Assembly (NCBI GenBank): GCA_035532295.1
Contig: DATKRH010000294.1
Coordinates: forward strand, 1 to 64,000
Direction of reading: 5' to 3'
DNA length: 64,000 nucleotides
Origin: DASUBV01 sp035532295
GTDB taxonomy: Bacteria; Actinomycetota; Actinomycetes; Streptosporangiales; Streptosporangiaceae
Position numbers and translations under genes: made by a program. Below, piece after piece: positions 8,747 through 16,893 of this stretch (its first letter is position 1; each line of letters begins with the position of its first letter). Below the pieces are notes generated by a model. It made no database searches. It was not told the origin of the DNA and saw nothing but the letters and a program-made list of their open reading frames with translations.

Positions 8747-9250
8747 CTAGCTCTGGTTGAAGAAGCCGCGCTCCGCGATCCGGGCCTTGTCCTCGGCCGC
8801 TACCTCTACGTTGGCCGGGGACAGCAGGAACACCTTGTTCGTCACGCGCTCGATGCTCCCGCGCAGGCCGAAGATCAGCCCTGCCGAGAAGTCAACCAGA
8901 CGTTTTGCGTCGCTGTCGACCATCTCAGTCAGGTTCATGATCACCGGAGTGCCCTCGCGGAAATGCTCTCCGATCGTACGAGCCTCATTGTACGTGCGCG
9001 GATGCAAGGTCGTGATCCGGGCCAAATCGGTCGTCTGGATCGGGCTGACGGCGGGCCGCTCGCCAGGCGTGCGGGTGCTTTCCGGTATCCCGGGGTAGGC
9101 ATCGTGCCGGTCGTCCTGGGCTACCAGGTCGGCGCCGTACTCTTCATACTCGTCGTCGGAGCCGTACTCGTCCTGGTAGTGGTCGTCGTAACGGTGATCG
9201 TCCTCTACCAGGCCGAGATAGACCGCCATCTTGCGCATCGCGCTGGCCAT
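8747..9250 (-). CDS. sepF: Cell division protein SepF
   Basis: This 167-residue protein begins MASAMRKMAVYLGLVEDD, the amphipathic membrane-anchoring helix of SepF. An acidic, Tyr-rich linker (residues 18-60) follows. The C-terminal SepF fold (about residues 75-160) contains TLHPRTYNEARTIGEHFR and the GSIERVTNKVFLLSP stretch. SepF anchors FtsZ to the membrane in actinobacteria, which lack FtsA; no ftsA is seen here. The start is preceded by GGAGGAAGAAG. The gene lies in the ylm group downstream of ftsZ. Confidence 0.96.
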   Translation of the reverse strand: MASAMRKMAVYLGLVEDDHRYDDHYQDEYGSDDEYEEYGADLVAQDDRHDAYPGIPESTRTPGERPAVSPIQTTDLARITTLHPRTYNEARTIGEHFREGTPVIMNLTEMVDSDAKRLVDFSAGLIFGLRGSIERVTNKVFLLSPANVEVAAEDKARIAERGFFNQS

Positions 9251-9316
9251 CTTCTTCCTCCGTCATGCCGCCAAGCAGCCCCGCCCACACAGCGGCGTGC
9301 CACGCTTCGTCGGACA

Positions 9317-10054
9317 TTACCTGACGAAGGCTCGCCGGCCGCCGAGCAACGCCGTACCGATCCGCACGAGTGTCGCGCCGTGGGCAACCGCCTCCTCCAG
9401 GTCACCGCTCATACCGGCCGATATCGCGACCGCCTCCGGATGCGCGGATCGCACTAGGTCAGCTATCTCCCGCAGCCGCCCGAAGGCCGGCCCCGCGGGT
9501 GCTCGCAGCGGCGCCACAGCCATCACGCCGCCCAGCGCGAGCCCCGGCTCGGCGGTGATCGCGTCGGCCAGGCCGGGAACGTCGGCGGGCAGTGTGCCGC
9601 CGCGGCCGACCGCGCCGTCCAGGCTGACCTGGATCAGGCAGCGCAGCTCCCGGCCGGCCGCCACGGCGCGGCGGCCGAGCGCGCTGACGAGGCGAGGCCG
9701 GTCGACGGAATGGATCACGTCCGCGTAGGAGGCCACGCTGGCGACCTTGTTGACCTGCAGCTGTCCGACGAAGTGCCAGGTCAGCGGGAGCCCGAGGGCG
9801 GCGCACTCCGCCGCCTTGGGCGCCGCTTCCTGATCCTTGCTCTCGCCTACGTCGGTGATCCCGAGCTCGCTCAGCAGCCGGATGTCCGACACGGGGAAGG
9901 TCTTCGTGACGGCGATGAGCGAAACGTCATTTTCGCTCCGGCCGGCCGCCGCGCAGGCGGCGGCGATCCGCGCTCGCAGCGCTGCCAGGCTCTCGCGGAG
10001 CTCGGCCCTGCGGTCCTCGGCGTCTGCGCCGGCGTCACCATGTGGTTGAGTCAC
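9317..10054 (-). CDS. YggS-family pyridoxal-phosphate homeostasis protein
   Basis: The protein is 245 residues with an alanine-racemase-like TIM barrel. The PLP-binding lysine lies in the AVTKTFP motif (about residue 51). ELGITDVGESKDQEA and WHFVGQLQVNK follow, all family hallmarks; the latter is usually HFIGxLQxNK. Family members bind PLP and balance B6 vitamers and amino acids, and have no clear catalysis. It follows ftsZ by 64 bp. The laccase-domain gene (ylmD/pgeF) that often sits between ftsZ and this gene is absent. Confidence 0.94.
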   Translation of the reverse strand: MTQPHGDAGADAEDRRAELRESLAALRARIAAACAAAGRSENDVSLIAVTKTFPVSDIRLLSELGITDVGESKDQEAAPKAAECAALGLPLTWHFVGQLQVNKVASVASYADVIHSVDRPRLVSALGRRAVAAGRELRCLIQVSLDGAVGRGGTLPADVPGLADAITAEPGLALGGVMAVAPLRAPAGPAFGRLREIADLVRSAHPEAVAISAGMSGDLEEAVAHGATLVRIGTALLGGRRAFVR

Positions 10055-10118
10055 CCAGACATCATCGCGCCCGGCCGCCGTCAGCGAAGCAACTGGGCTG
10101 CCGCGCCTCAGGCGGGGG

Positions 10119-11618
10119 TCACTTCAGGAAGTCTGGTACGTCAAGCTCGTCATCTTCCTCGAAGACAACGGACCGGCGCCGGGTGCCGCTCGTATCGGCC
10201 AGGCGCGGCGCGGGCGCGTCCGGCGGGCGGGCGGCGCCGGAGCCCGGCCGGTCCGCCGCGGGCTCGCGGGCCTGGCTGGCCGAGCGTGGTGGCGGGATGG
10301 CGTCAGCCGGCGCAGCATCCTGGCTCGTGGCCGACTGGCCGGGGATCTCCGAGCCGAGGCCAGACCCGGGATGGTGTGACGAGGAATCCTCGGCCGCCTG
10401 TCCCTGCCCGGATCCAGGCGAGCCGGACCCCGGCGAGATGGACCAGTCCGACCCCGAGCCAGCCGGCCCGGACTCAGCTGAGCTCGACGGCGCCGGGACC
10501 GGCGCCGCCGACAGCGACGGGGCCGCGGCCGACGTCACCGGGTGGGCCGCGGCCGGCTCCCGCCGCTCGGCCGGGGCGCTCGCCCGCCAGCTCGGCAGGG
10601 CGGCCGAGTTATCCGAGGAGCCCCCGGGCCCGCCGCCAAGCGCGGAGCGGCCCGCGCGGGGCGCGGTGTCCTGCGGCTCGTCGAAGCCGGCCGCGATGAC
10701 GGTGACGCGGACCTCGTCGCCGAGCGCGTCGTCGATGACCGCGCCGAAGATGATATTGGCGTCGGACGCCGCGGAGTTGGACACGAGCTGGGCGGCCTCA
10801 TTGATCTCGAAGAGGCCGAGATCCGACCCGCCCTGGATGGAGAGCAGCACGCCGTGCGCGCCGTCGATGCTGGCCTCCAGCAGCGGGCTGGAGATCGCCA
10901 TCTCGGCCGCCGCGACCGCCCGGTCGTCGCCGCGCGCTGAGCCGATGCCCATCAGCGCCGAGCCCGCGCCCGACATGACCGACTTGACGTCGGCGAAGTC
11001 GAGGTTGATCAGGCCGGGGGTGGTGATCAGGTCGGTAATGCCCTGGACACCGGACAGCAGCACCTGATCGGCCGCCTTGAACGCGTCGAGGACGCTGACG
11101 TGCCGGTCGGAGATAGAAAGCAGCCGGTCATTGGGGATCACGATGAGCGTGTCCACCTCGCTGCGCAGGCGCTCGATCCCGGCATCGGCCTGCCCCGCCC
11201 GGCGCTTGCCCTCGAATCCGAACGGCCTGGTGACGACGCCGATGGTCAGCGCCCCCAGCGACCGGGCGACGCTCGCGACCACCGGGGCCCCGCCGGTGCC
11301 GGTGCCGCCGCCCTCCCCGGCCGTGACGAAGACCATGTCGGCCCCCTTGAGGACCTCCTCGATCTCCTCGCGGTGGTCCTCGGCTGCCTTGGCGCCGATA
11401 TCGGGGTTCGCCCCGGCGCCCAGGCCACGAGTGAGTTCCCGGCCGACGTCCAGCTTGACGTCGGCGTCGCTCATCAGGAGCGCCTGGGCATCTGTGTTGA
11501 TCGCGATGAACTCAACGCCCCTGAGTCCCTCTTCGATCATCCGGTTCACGGCGTTGACGCCGCCCCCGCCGATACCGACGACCTTGATGACCGCCAAGTA
11601 GTTCTGCGGTGCTGCCAC
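10119..11618 (-). CDS. ftsZ: Cell division GTPase FtsZ
   Basis: This is a tubulin-like GTPase that forms the Z ring. The chosen start is the GTG at 11618 (MAAPQNYLAVIKVVGIGGGG), giving 499 residues. An upstream in-frame start at 11663 would add 15 residues not seen in the family. The G-box GGGTGTG is at residues 103-109, and the synergy loop NLDFADVKSVM follows. The core ends near residue 320. A long Ala/Pro/Ser linker of about 165 residues then leads to the C-terminal peptide DDELDVPDFLK, the docking site for SepF and other partners. The upstream intergenic region has a 31-bp palindrome and TTGACA, so ftsZ may have its own promoter. Confidence 0.98.
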   Translation of the reverse strand: MAAPQNYLAVIKVVGIGGGGVNAVNRMIEEGLRGVEFIAINTDAQALLMSDADVKLDVGRELTRGLGAGANPDIGAKAAEDHREEIEEVLKGADMVFVTAGEGGGTGTGGAPVVASVARSLGALTIGVVTRPFGFEGKRRAGQADAGIERLRSEVDTLIVIPNDRLLSISDRHVSVLDAFKAADQVLLSGVQGITDLITTPGLINLDFADVKSVMSGAGSALMGIGSARGDDRAVAAAEMAISSPLLEASIDGAHGVLLSIQGGSDLGLFEINEAAQLVSNSAASDANIIFGAVIDDALGDEVRVTVIAAGFDEPQDTAPRAGRSALGGGPGGSSDNSAALPSWRASAPAERREPAAAHPVTSAAAPSLSAAPVPAPSSSAESGPAGSGSDWSISPGSGSPGSGQGQAAEDSSSHHPGSGLGSEIPGQSATSQDAAPADAIPPPRSASQAREPAADRPGSGAARPPDAPAPRLADTSGTRRRSVVFEEDDELDVPDFLK

Positions 11619-11772
11619 GAGGAGGAACCCTTTCCGCTCGTTCGCTGTGCCGAGTACCCGCAAGGCCGCGGCTACGGCCAGTCTTACTGCCGAGCTCGGC
11701 TAGCTCCTGCTGCGAAGCTCGCCAACCCGTGCCCCCGTCGGCCAGGCAGATTCAGCGGATTCCAGCAAGTCA

Positions 11773-11803
11773 AACTCTCACCCTCAACTTGAGATTTAGA
11801 GTT
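11773..11803 (-). promoter_or_regulatory. 31-bp imperfect palindrome before ftsZ, next to TTGACA
   Basis: An AT-rich imperfect inverted repeat (aactct...agagtt at the ends, centred on CTCAACTTGAG) lies 155-185 bp before the ftsZ start. TTGACA on the minus strand (11810-11805) abuts it. No good -10 follows at 17-18 bp, so I call it a candidate operator/promoter region and not a defined promoter. The remaining bases of the ftsQ-ftsZ gap (377 bp in all) hold the small ORF at 11844-11999, with nothing else recognised. Confidence 0.45.
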
Positions 11804-11843
11804 ATGTCAAGCTGCTGACTGATAGGGACAGTAGGGTTGCGCG

Positions 11844-11999
11844 CTACCTGCGGTCAACTAACTGGAAGCCAACCCGTTCCGGCGTGTCGCCGCGAATCCG
11901 GCTGGCTACCCGTCGGCTGTGGCAGAAACGTTCCGCCGCGTACCAGTTGCGCTGGTAGCGCACGGTGATCCAGCCGGGGTTCCCGGCAAATCCCGTCAT
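11844..11999 (-). CDS. Small ORF of 51 codons coupled to ftsQ
   Basis: An ATG overlaps the ftsQ stop codon by 4 nt (ATGA), the same coupling used elsewhere in this cluster. The frame stays open for 51 codons to a TAG at 11846-11844. The product begins MTGFAGNPGWITVRY and is basic, with two Trp, one Cys and many Arg; it has no membrane segment. About 78% of third positions are G or C, somewhat below neighbouring genes but well above what a frame with no coding pressure would need. I do not recognise the protein. It could be a small division protein, a leader acting on ftsZ expression, or a chance frame. Confidence 0.4.
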   Translation of the reverse strand: MTGFAGNPGWITVRYQRNWYAAERFCHSRRVASRIRGDTPERVGFQLVDRR

Positions 12000-12811
12000 C
12001 CCGCCGTCACCGCGACTCTCGGCGAGCTCACGTCGTAGTAGCTTGCGCTCGTCCGCATCAGTGCCCGCAGTTCCCTCACCTTTGTGGGCGTACGGGCGGC
12101 GCTGCCCCAGAGCACCGTGATCCGCCCGCGCAGGTGCAGCGTCACGGCATCGGCGGCCGTCGCGGTCACCGAGGTCACCTGCTGCCGGATCGAGCCGGGC
12201 AGCTGGCCCGTCACGAGCGCGGCGGCCCGGACGGCGGGGCTACCGCGCAGCCCGGCCGGCGCCGTGTTCGACCCGAGCAGCGGCAGCCCGGCCGGGCGAC
12301 GGGCCACCTGAGCCACCACGACCCCGTTAACGTCCACTAGGTTAAACCCGCCGGCGCTGGCGACGGCCAGCGCCGGCGTCCGCTCCCGGATCGAGATGAC
12401 CACGGTGTCCGGCCACGATCGGCTCACCCGCGCGGATAGCACCCAGGCAATTCGCTCGATCCGGTGCGCCGCCGCCGCCGCGTTGAGCCGGGCCAGCGGA
12501 GTCCCCCGCTGGATGCCGGAGGCGGCGCGAACCTCCGCGGCCGGCACCTTGCGGTTGCCCGTGACCTGCACATGGCGAACCACCAGCAGGCTGGAGCCGA
12601 GCAGCGCCCAGGCCGCGCCGATCACGATGGCCAGCCCCAGGACGACCAGGAACGCGGCCCGCCACGGGTCTCCCGGCCGCCGGGCCGGCCGCCGGGCCGC
12701 CGGGCCGCCGCTGGCGCTACCCGGCTGGCTGGTCGCCTCCCCGAGCCGCATCGCGGCCTGGCTGGTCATGGTGGCGCCGGAGTCACCCGCGGTCCCGCCG
12801 CGACGTGTCAT
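11996..12811 (-). CDS. ftsQ: Cell division protein FtsQ/DivIB
   Basis: The 271-residue bitopic protein has a disordered basic cytoplasmic tail (about residues 1-50), one membrane helix (about 52-75) and a POTRA domain beginning VRHVQVTGNRKVP. The beta domain follows (SRSWPDTVVISIRERTPALAV). FtsQ links the early Z ring to FtsL/FtsB and the septal synthase FtsW-FtsI in the divisome. The ATG overlaps the murC stop in an ATGA. Its own stop overlaps the start of a small unannotated ORF. The length and domain order are normal for actinobacteria. Confidence 0.95.
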   Translation of the reverse strand: MTRRGGTAGDSGATMTSQAAMRLGEATSQPGSASGGPAARRPARRPGDPWRAAFLVVLGLAIVIGAAWALLGSSLLVVRHVQVTGNRKVPAAEVRAASGIQRGTPLARLNAAAAAHRIERIAWVLSARVSRSWPDTVVISIRERTPALAVASAGGFNLVDVNGVVVAQVARRPAGLPLLGSNTAPAGLRGSPAVRAAALVTGQLPGSIRQQVTSVTATAADAVTLHLRGRITVLWGSAARTPTKVRELRALMRTSASYYDVSSPRVAVTAG

Positions 12812-14256
12812 GCCTGCTCACCGGCCCGCTCGCGCAACTCCGCCACGACGAGCGGACCGAGCGCGGTGACATCCCCGGCGCCCATCGTCAGCACGAGATC
12901 ACCGGGCTTCGCCAGGCCGGCGACAACCGCGGGCGCACTGGCCCGGTCGGGCAGGAACTGTGCCCGGCCGCCGGGGACGGCGTCGCAGACCAGGCGGCCG
13001 GTGACGCCGGGCTCCGGATCCTCGCGCGCCGCGTAAATATCGAGGACCAGTACCTCGTCGGCCTGCGCCAGCGCCGCGCCGAATTCGGCCGCGAAGATCC
13101 GGGTGCGGCTGAACAGATGCGGCTGAAACAGGGCGATCACCCGGCCGCCCGCGGCGACGTCCCGCGCGGCGGCGAGGTCGGCGGCCAGCTCGGTCGGGTG
13201 GTGCGCGTAGCTGTCCACCACCCGCACGCCATCGGCCTCGCCCTTGAGTTCCATGCGCCGCCGGGCGCCACCGTAGGCCGCCAGCCCGGCCGCTATCTGG
13301 CCGGGCGCGAAGCCGAGCTCAGCCGCGAGCGCGTAGGCCGCGGCGGCGTTGAGCGCGTTATGGCGACCGGGCACCGCGATCTCGATGGCCACCGGGCCCG
13401 CGTCGCGGGCCCTGGCTCCGATGCCGGCGGCGACGGTCAGGCCGGTCGACATGCCGCGCGCTGCTACGTCGCTCACCTGGTAATCGGCGTCCACGGCCGC
13501 GCCGTAGGTCACGACCCGCAGCCGCCGGGCGCCGTCGCGGGCCACCCGCCCGGCCAGCTCGCGGGCGCCGCGGTCGTCGGCGCAGGCCACGAGCAGGCCA
13601 CCGTCGGTGATCTTGGCGGTGAAGGCAAGGAACGCCGCCTCGATCTGCGCGAGGTCAGCGTAGTTATCCAGGTGATCGGCCTCTACGCAGGTAACGACCG
13701 CGGCGTCCGGAGACAGCATGAGGAAGGAGCCATCGCTCTCGTCGGCTTCCACGACGAAGGCCCCGCCGTCGCCGTGATCGGCGCCCAGGCCGGTCCCGGC
13801 CAGGATGCCGCCGATGACGTAGGAGGGGTCGGCGCCGCAGTGCCGCAGCACGGTGGTGATCATGGACGTCGTGGTGGTCTTGCCGTGGGTCCCGGCGATG
13901 GCGATGCCCTGGCGTCCCAGCATCACCGAGGCGAGCGCCGCCGCCCGGTGCAGCACGCGCAGCCCGCGCCGCCTGGCCTCAGCCAGCTCCGGGTTGTCCT
14001 CCCGGATCGCGCTGGACACCACGAGCGTGTCGGCATCGCCCAGGCTCTGCGCGGCATGGCCCACCGTGACCCGGGCACCGAGTGCAGCGAGGTCGTCAAG
14101 CTGTGGCGAGGACGCCGCATCGCTGCCGGAGACGGCGATACCGTCGGCCAGCATGATCCGGGCGATGCCGGACATGCCCGCCCCGCCGATGCCGACGAAA
14201 TGAACCGCGCCAAGCTCACTCACCGGCACCGGGTCCACCGGTGTGACCAGGCCCAT
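12808..14256 (-). CDS. murC: UDP-N-acetylmuramate--L-alanine ligase
   Basis: MurC adds L-Ala to UDP-MurNAc with ATP, the first step of the stem peptide. The start at 14256 is set by a strong GGAAGGAG site; the frame extends 36 codons further upstream into the end of murG without one. The 482-residue protein has the UDP-binding loop GIGGAGMSGIA (about residues 22-32), the ATP loop GTHGKTTTT (122-130) and the ligase C-terminal domain with SYAHHPTE and LFQPHLFSRT. It is separated from murG by 55 bp and overlaps ftsQ by 4 nt. Confidence 0.97.
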   Translation of the reverse strand: MGLVTPVDPVPVSELGAVHFVGIGGAGMSGIARIMLADGIAVSGSDAASSPQLDDLAALGARVTVGHAAQSLGDADTLVVSSAIREDNPELAEARRRGLRVLHRAAALASVMLGRQGIAIAGTHGKTTTTSMITTVLRHCGADPSYVIGGILAGTGLGADHGDGGAFVVEADESDGSFLMLSPDAAVVTCVEADHLDNYADLAQIEAAFLAFTAKITDGGLLVACADDRGARELAGRVARDGARRLRVVTYGAAVDADYQVSDVAARGMSTGLTVAAGIGARARDAGPVAIEIAVPGRHNALNAAAAYALAAELGFAPGQIAAGLAAYGGARRRMELKGEADGVRVVDSYAHHPTELAADLAAARDVAAGGRVIALFQPHLFSRTRIFAAEFGAALAQADEVLVLDIYAAREDPEPGVTGRLVCDAVPGGRAQFLPDRASAPAVVAGLAKPGDLVLTMGAGDVTALGPLVVAELRERAGEQA

Positions 14257-14311
14257 GCCCGCTCCTTCCTGCCTGCCAGCGCCACGGCTGGGCTGGCCGA
14301 GTACTGCGTTC

Positions 14312-15418
14312 CTAGCGGCGCCGGCGGCGCGCTCGTCCCAGGCTGCCCAGATCGATGACCTCATCGGCTAGCAGCTGATCGGCGTTCCGGTGGCCCGTCC
14401 CCGCCGCGGCCTTGGACATCGCCGCCACCAGCTCGGCGTCCAGCAGGATCGGCAGCAGCGCGCCGGTGATCCACTCCGGCGTCAGGTCAGCGTCGGCCAC
14501 GATCAGTCCGCCGCCCGCGGCCTCGATCGGCACGGCGTTCAGCCGCTGCTCGCCGTTTCCGTGCGGCAGCGGGACGTAGGCCGCCGGGAGGCCGACCGCG
14601 GTGAGCTCCGCGCAGGTCATCGCCCCGGCGCGGCAGAGGGCGAAGTCCGCGGCCGCGTAGCCCAGATCCATCCGGTCCAGGTAGGGCAGCACCACGTACG
14701 GGACGCCCCCGTCGGGGACCTGCACGTCGGCCGCGCGTGGCCCGATGATGTGCAGGACCTGGACGCCCGCCGATGACAGCATGCCCGCCGCGGACAGAAC
14801 CGCCCGGTTAATCGACCGGGCGCCCTGCGAGCCGCCGGTGACCAGCAGCACCGGCAGGTCGGGGCGGAGGCCGAAATGCGCGCGAGCCTGGTCGCCGAGC
14901 GCCAGCCGGTCCAGTCCGGCGATCTGCGCGCGGATCGGGATGCCGATGTACCGGGCGTGCGCCAGCCGGACGTCCGGCTGGCCGGCGAATACCCGCCGCG
15001 TGAGTCGCGCGCCGATCCGGTTGGCCAGGCCGGCCCGGGAATTGGCCTCGTGGACCACGATGGGCACCCCGCGGCGCCACGCGGCCAGGTAGCCCGGCGT
15101 GGCCACATACCCGCCAAAGCCCACGAGGACGTCGGCCCGGACCTCGTCGAGCACCCCGGCGGCCGCGTTCACCGAGCCGATCATCCGGCCCGGCACCGAC
15201 AGCAGCCGCGGCGTCAGCGAGCGGGGCAGCGGCACCGGCGGGATCAGGGCCAGGTCATAGCCGCGGGCCGGAACGAGCCTGGTCTCTAGGCCGCGCTCGG
15301 TGCCCAGGCAGGTGATCGTCATACCCGGCTCCGCCCGCCGCAGCGCATCGGCGAGCGCGAGCGCCGGCTCGATGTGGCCGCCGGTGCCGCCGCCCGCGAT
15401 GACTACGCTCATCGCCAT
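14312..15418 (-). CDS. murG: Lipid II synthase, GlcNAc transferase
   Basis: MurG transfers GlcNAc from UDP-GlcNAc to lipid I on the inner face of the membrane, making lipid II. The 368-residue GT28 protein opens with VVIAGGGTGGHIEPALALADAL, the lipid-facing glycine loop. It has VTGGSQGARSIN and the donor-site stretch CRAGAMTCAELTAVGLPAAYVPLPHGNGEQ. Two nearby ATG codons (15418 and 15412) could serve as start. It follows ftsW by 46 bp, the standard order. Confidence 0.97.
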   Translation of the reverse strand: MAMSVVIAGGGTGGHIEPALALADALRRAEPGMTITCLGTERGLETRLVPARGYDLALIPPVPLPRSLTPRLLSVPGRMIGSVNAAAGVLDEVRADVLVGFGGYVATPGYLAAWRRGVPIVVHEANSRAGLANRIGARLTRRVFAGQPDVRLAHARYIGIPIRAQIAGLDRLALGDQARAHFGLRPDLPVLLVTGGSQGARSINRAVLSAAGMLSSAGVQVLHIIGPRAADVQVPDGGVPYVVLPYLDRMDLGYAAADFALCRAGAMTCAELTAVGLPAAYVPLPHGNGEQRLNAVPIEAAGGGLIVADADLTPEWITGALLPILLDAELVAAMSKAAAGTGHRNADQLLADEVIDLGSLGRARRRRR

Positions 15419-15464
15419 CCCTGCATCACTTCCCTTCGCCCGGGCTGGCCGGCGGGGGCCGCGG

Positions 15465-16790
15465 TCAGCGGCGCCGCGGACCCAGGCCCAGCCAGCTTAG
15501 GATGCGCCGGGGCACGCCGGGACCGGCCTGCGCAAGTGCCTGCCGGGCGCCCGGCTCGTGCCGCGCGAAGCACATCAGCATGCCGAGGGCGGTCATCGTC
15601 ACCAGCAGCGACGACAGGCCCTCGGAGACCAGCGGCAGCGGGATGCCGGTGATCGGCAGCAGGCCGAGCACCGCACCCATGTTGATCAGCGCCTGCGCCA
15701 CGATCCACACTGTCACGGTGGCGGCCGCCAGCCGCATGAACGTGTCCTGCATCCGCCGCGCGATCCGGATGCCGGCGTAGGCGATGCCGCCGTACAGGAA
15801 GATCACCGACAGGGTCCCGACCAGGCCCAGCTCCTCGCCGAGAATGGCGAAGATGAAGTCGGTGGAGCTCTCCGGCACCCAGCCCCACTGCGACCGGCTG
15901 GCACCCAGGCCGACGCCAAGCGGGCCGCCGGAGCCCAGCGCGTACTGGCCGTTCAGCTCCTGCAGGCCGGAGCTAAGCGCGTGCGCCTGCGGGTTCAGGA
16001 AGCCGAGCAACCGCTCAAGCCGGTAGGGCGCCGCGATGATCAGGACCATCACGACGAACGCCATCAGGCCCAGCATGCCGACGAAGAGCCGGCCCGGGCT
16101 GCCCATGACCCACAGCAGGGCCAGGAAGATGATCAGCAGGATGAACGTGGTCCCCAGGTCGTTGCCCAGCAGCACCAGCATGGCCAGGATCGCCGTTCCC
16201 GGCATCAGCGGTATCAGCAGCTGCCGCCAGTCGGTGAGCTGACCGAGCTTCTCCTTGCGGGCCAGCAGGTCAGCGCCCCAGAGCACGAACGCGAGCTTGG
16301 CGAACTCCGACGGCTGCAGCGTGAAGCCCACCAGGGAGAGCTCCCGCGTGGCGCCCTGGATCGGGTGGCCCACCGCGAGGACCAGGATGAGGCCGAGCAC
16401 CGCCAGCCCCATCATGGGGTATCCGGCCACCCGGTACATGCGCGGCGACGCCCGCGCCGCCAGCCACATCAGCCCCAGGCCGCCCACCGCGCCCAGCAGT
16501 TGCTTCTGGAACCCGGCGTAGGGGGCCTGGTTATTGTCCAGTGCCAGGGCCGCGGAGGTGGACAGCACCATGGCCAGCCCCAGCGCCAGCAGCAGCAAGG
16601 TGCAGCCAATGATCAGGTAATACGACGTGAGCGGCCGGTCCAGCAGGCCGAGGAGCCGGGCCGCGCGCTCACGCAGCCCGGTGCCGGGCAAAGCCGGCCG
16701 CGGAACGGGCTGCTGGGCCCGCTGGCCGGATGACTCGCCGTCGCGCTCGGGCGTCGGCCGGCGCCGTGTGGGCCCGATGGTCGCGCTCAC
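15465..16790 (-). CDS. ftsW: Septal peptidoglycan glycosyltransferase FtsW
   Basis: This 441-residue SEDS-family polymerase works with FtsI at the septum. It has a disordered N-terminus (about 45 residues) and then about ten membrane helices. Characteristic SEDS motifs are seen in the order GATRELSLVGFTLQPSEFAK, a periplasmic loop with GQYALGSGGPLGVGLG, and ESSTDFIFAILGEELGLVG. The end (GLLPITGIPLPLVSEGLSSLL) is also typical. The start is a GTG whose last two bases form, with the next base, the stop TGA of a 40-codon frame upstream. In most clusters the gene just before ftsW is murD; here mraY is only 103 bp away. Confidence 0.96.
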   Translation of the reverse strand: MSATIGPTRRRPTPERDGESSGQRAQQPVPRPALPGTGLRERAARLLGLLDRPLTSYYLIIGCTLLLLALGLAMVLSTSAALALDNNQAPYAGFQKQLLGAVGGLGLMWLAARASPRMYRVAGYPMMGLAVLGLILVLAVGHPIQGATRELSLVGFTLQPSEFAKLAFVLWGADLLARKEKLGQLTDWRQLLIPLMPGTAILAMLVLLGNDLGTTFILLIIFLALLWVMGSPGRLFVGMLGLMAFVVMVLIIAAPYRLERLLGFLNPQAHALSSGLQELNGQYALGSGGPLGVGLGASRSQWGWVPESSTDFIFAILGEELGLVGTLSVIFLYGGIAYAGIRIARRMQDTFMRLAAATVTVWIVAQALINMGAVLGLLPITGIPLPLVSEGLSSLLVTMTALGMLMCFARHEPGARQALAQAGPGVPRRILSWLGLGPRRR

Positions 16791-16893
16791 CGCTGCGCCC
16801 CTACTGCCAGGTTCATGTATCCAGTGTCGGTGGCCGGTGCCGCCGCGGCCGGGACATCCGCCCGCGTGTCGCGGTCGCGGCGGGGGCGAATGC

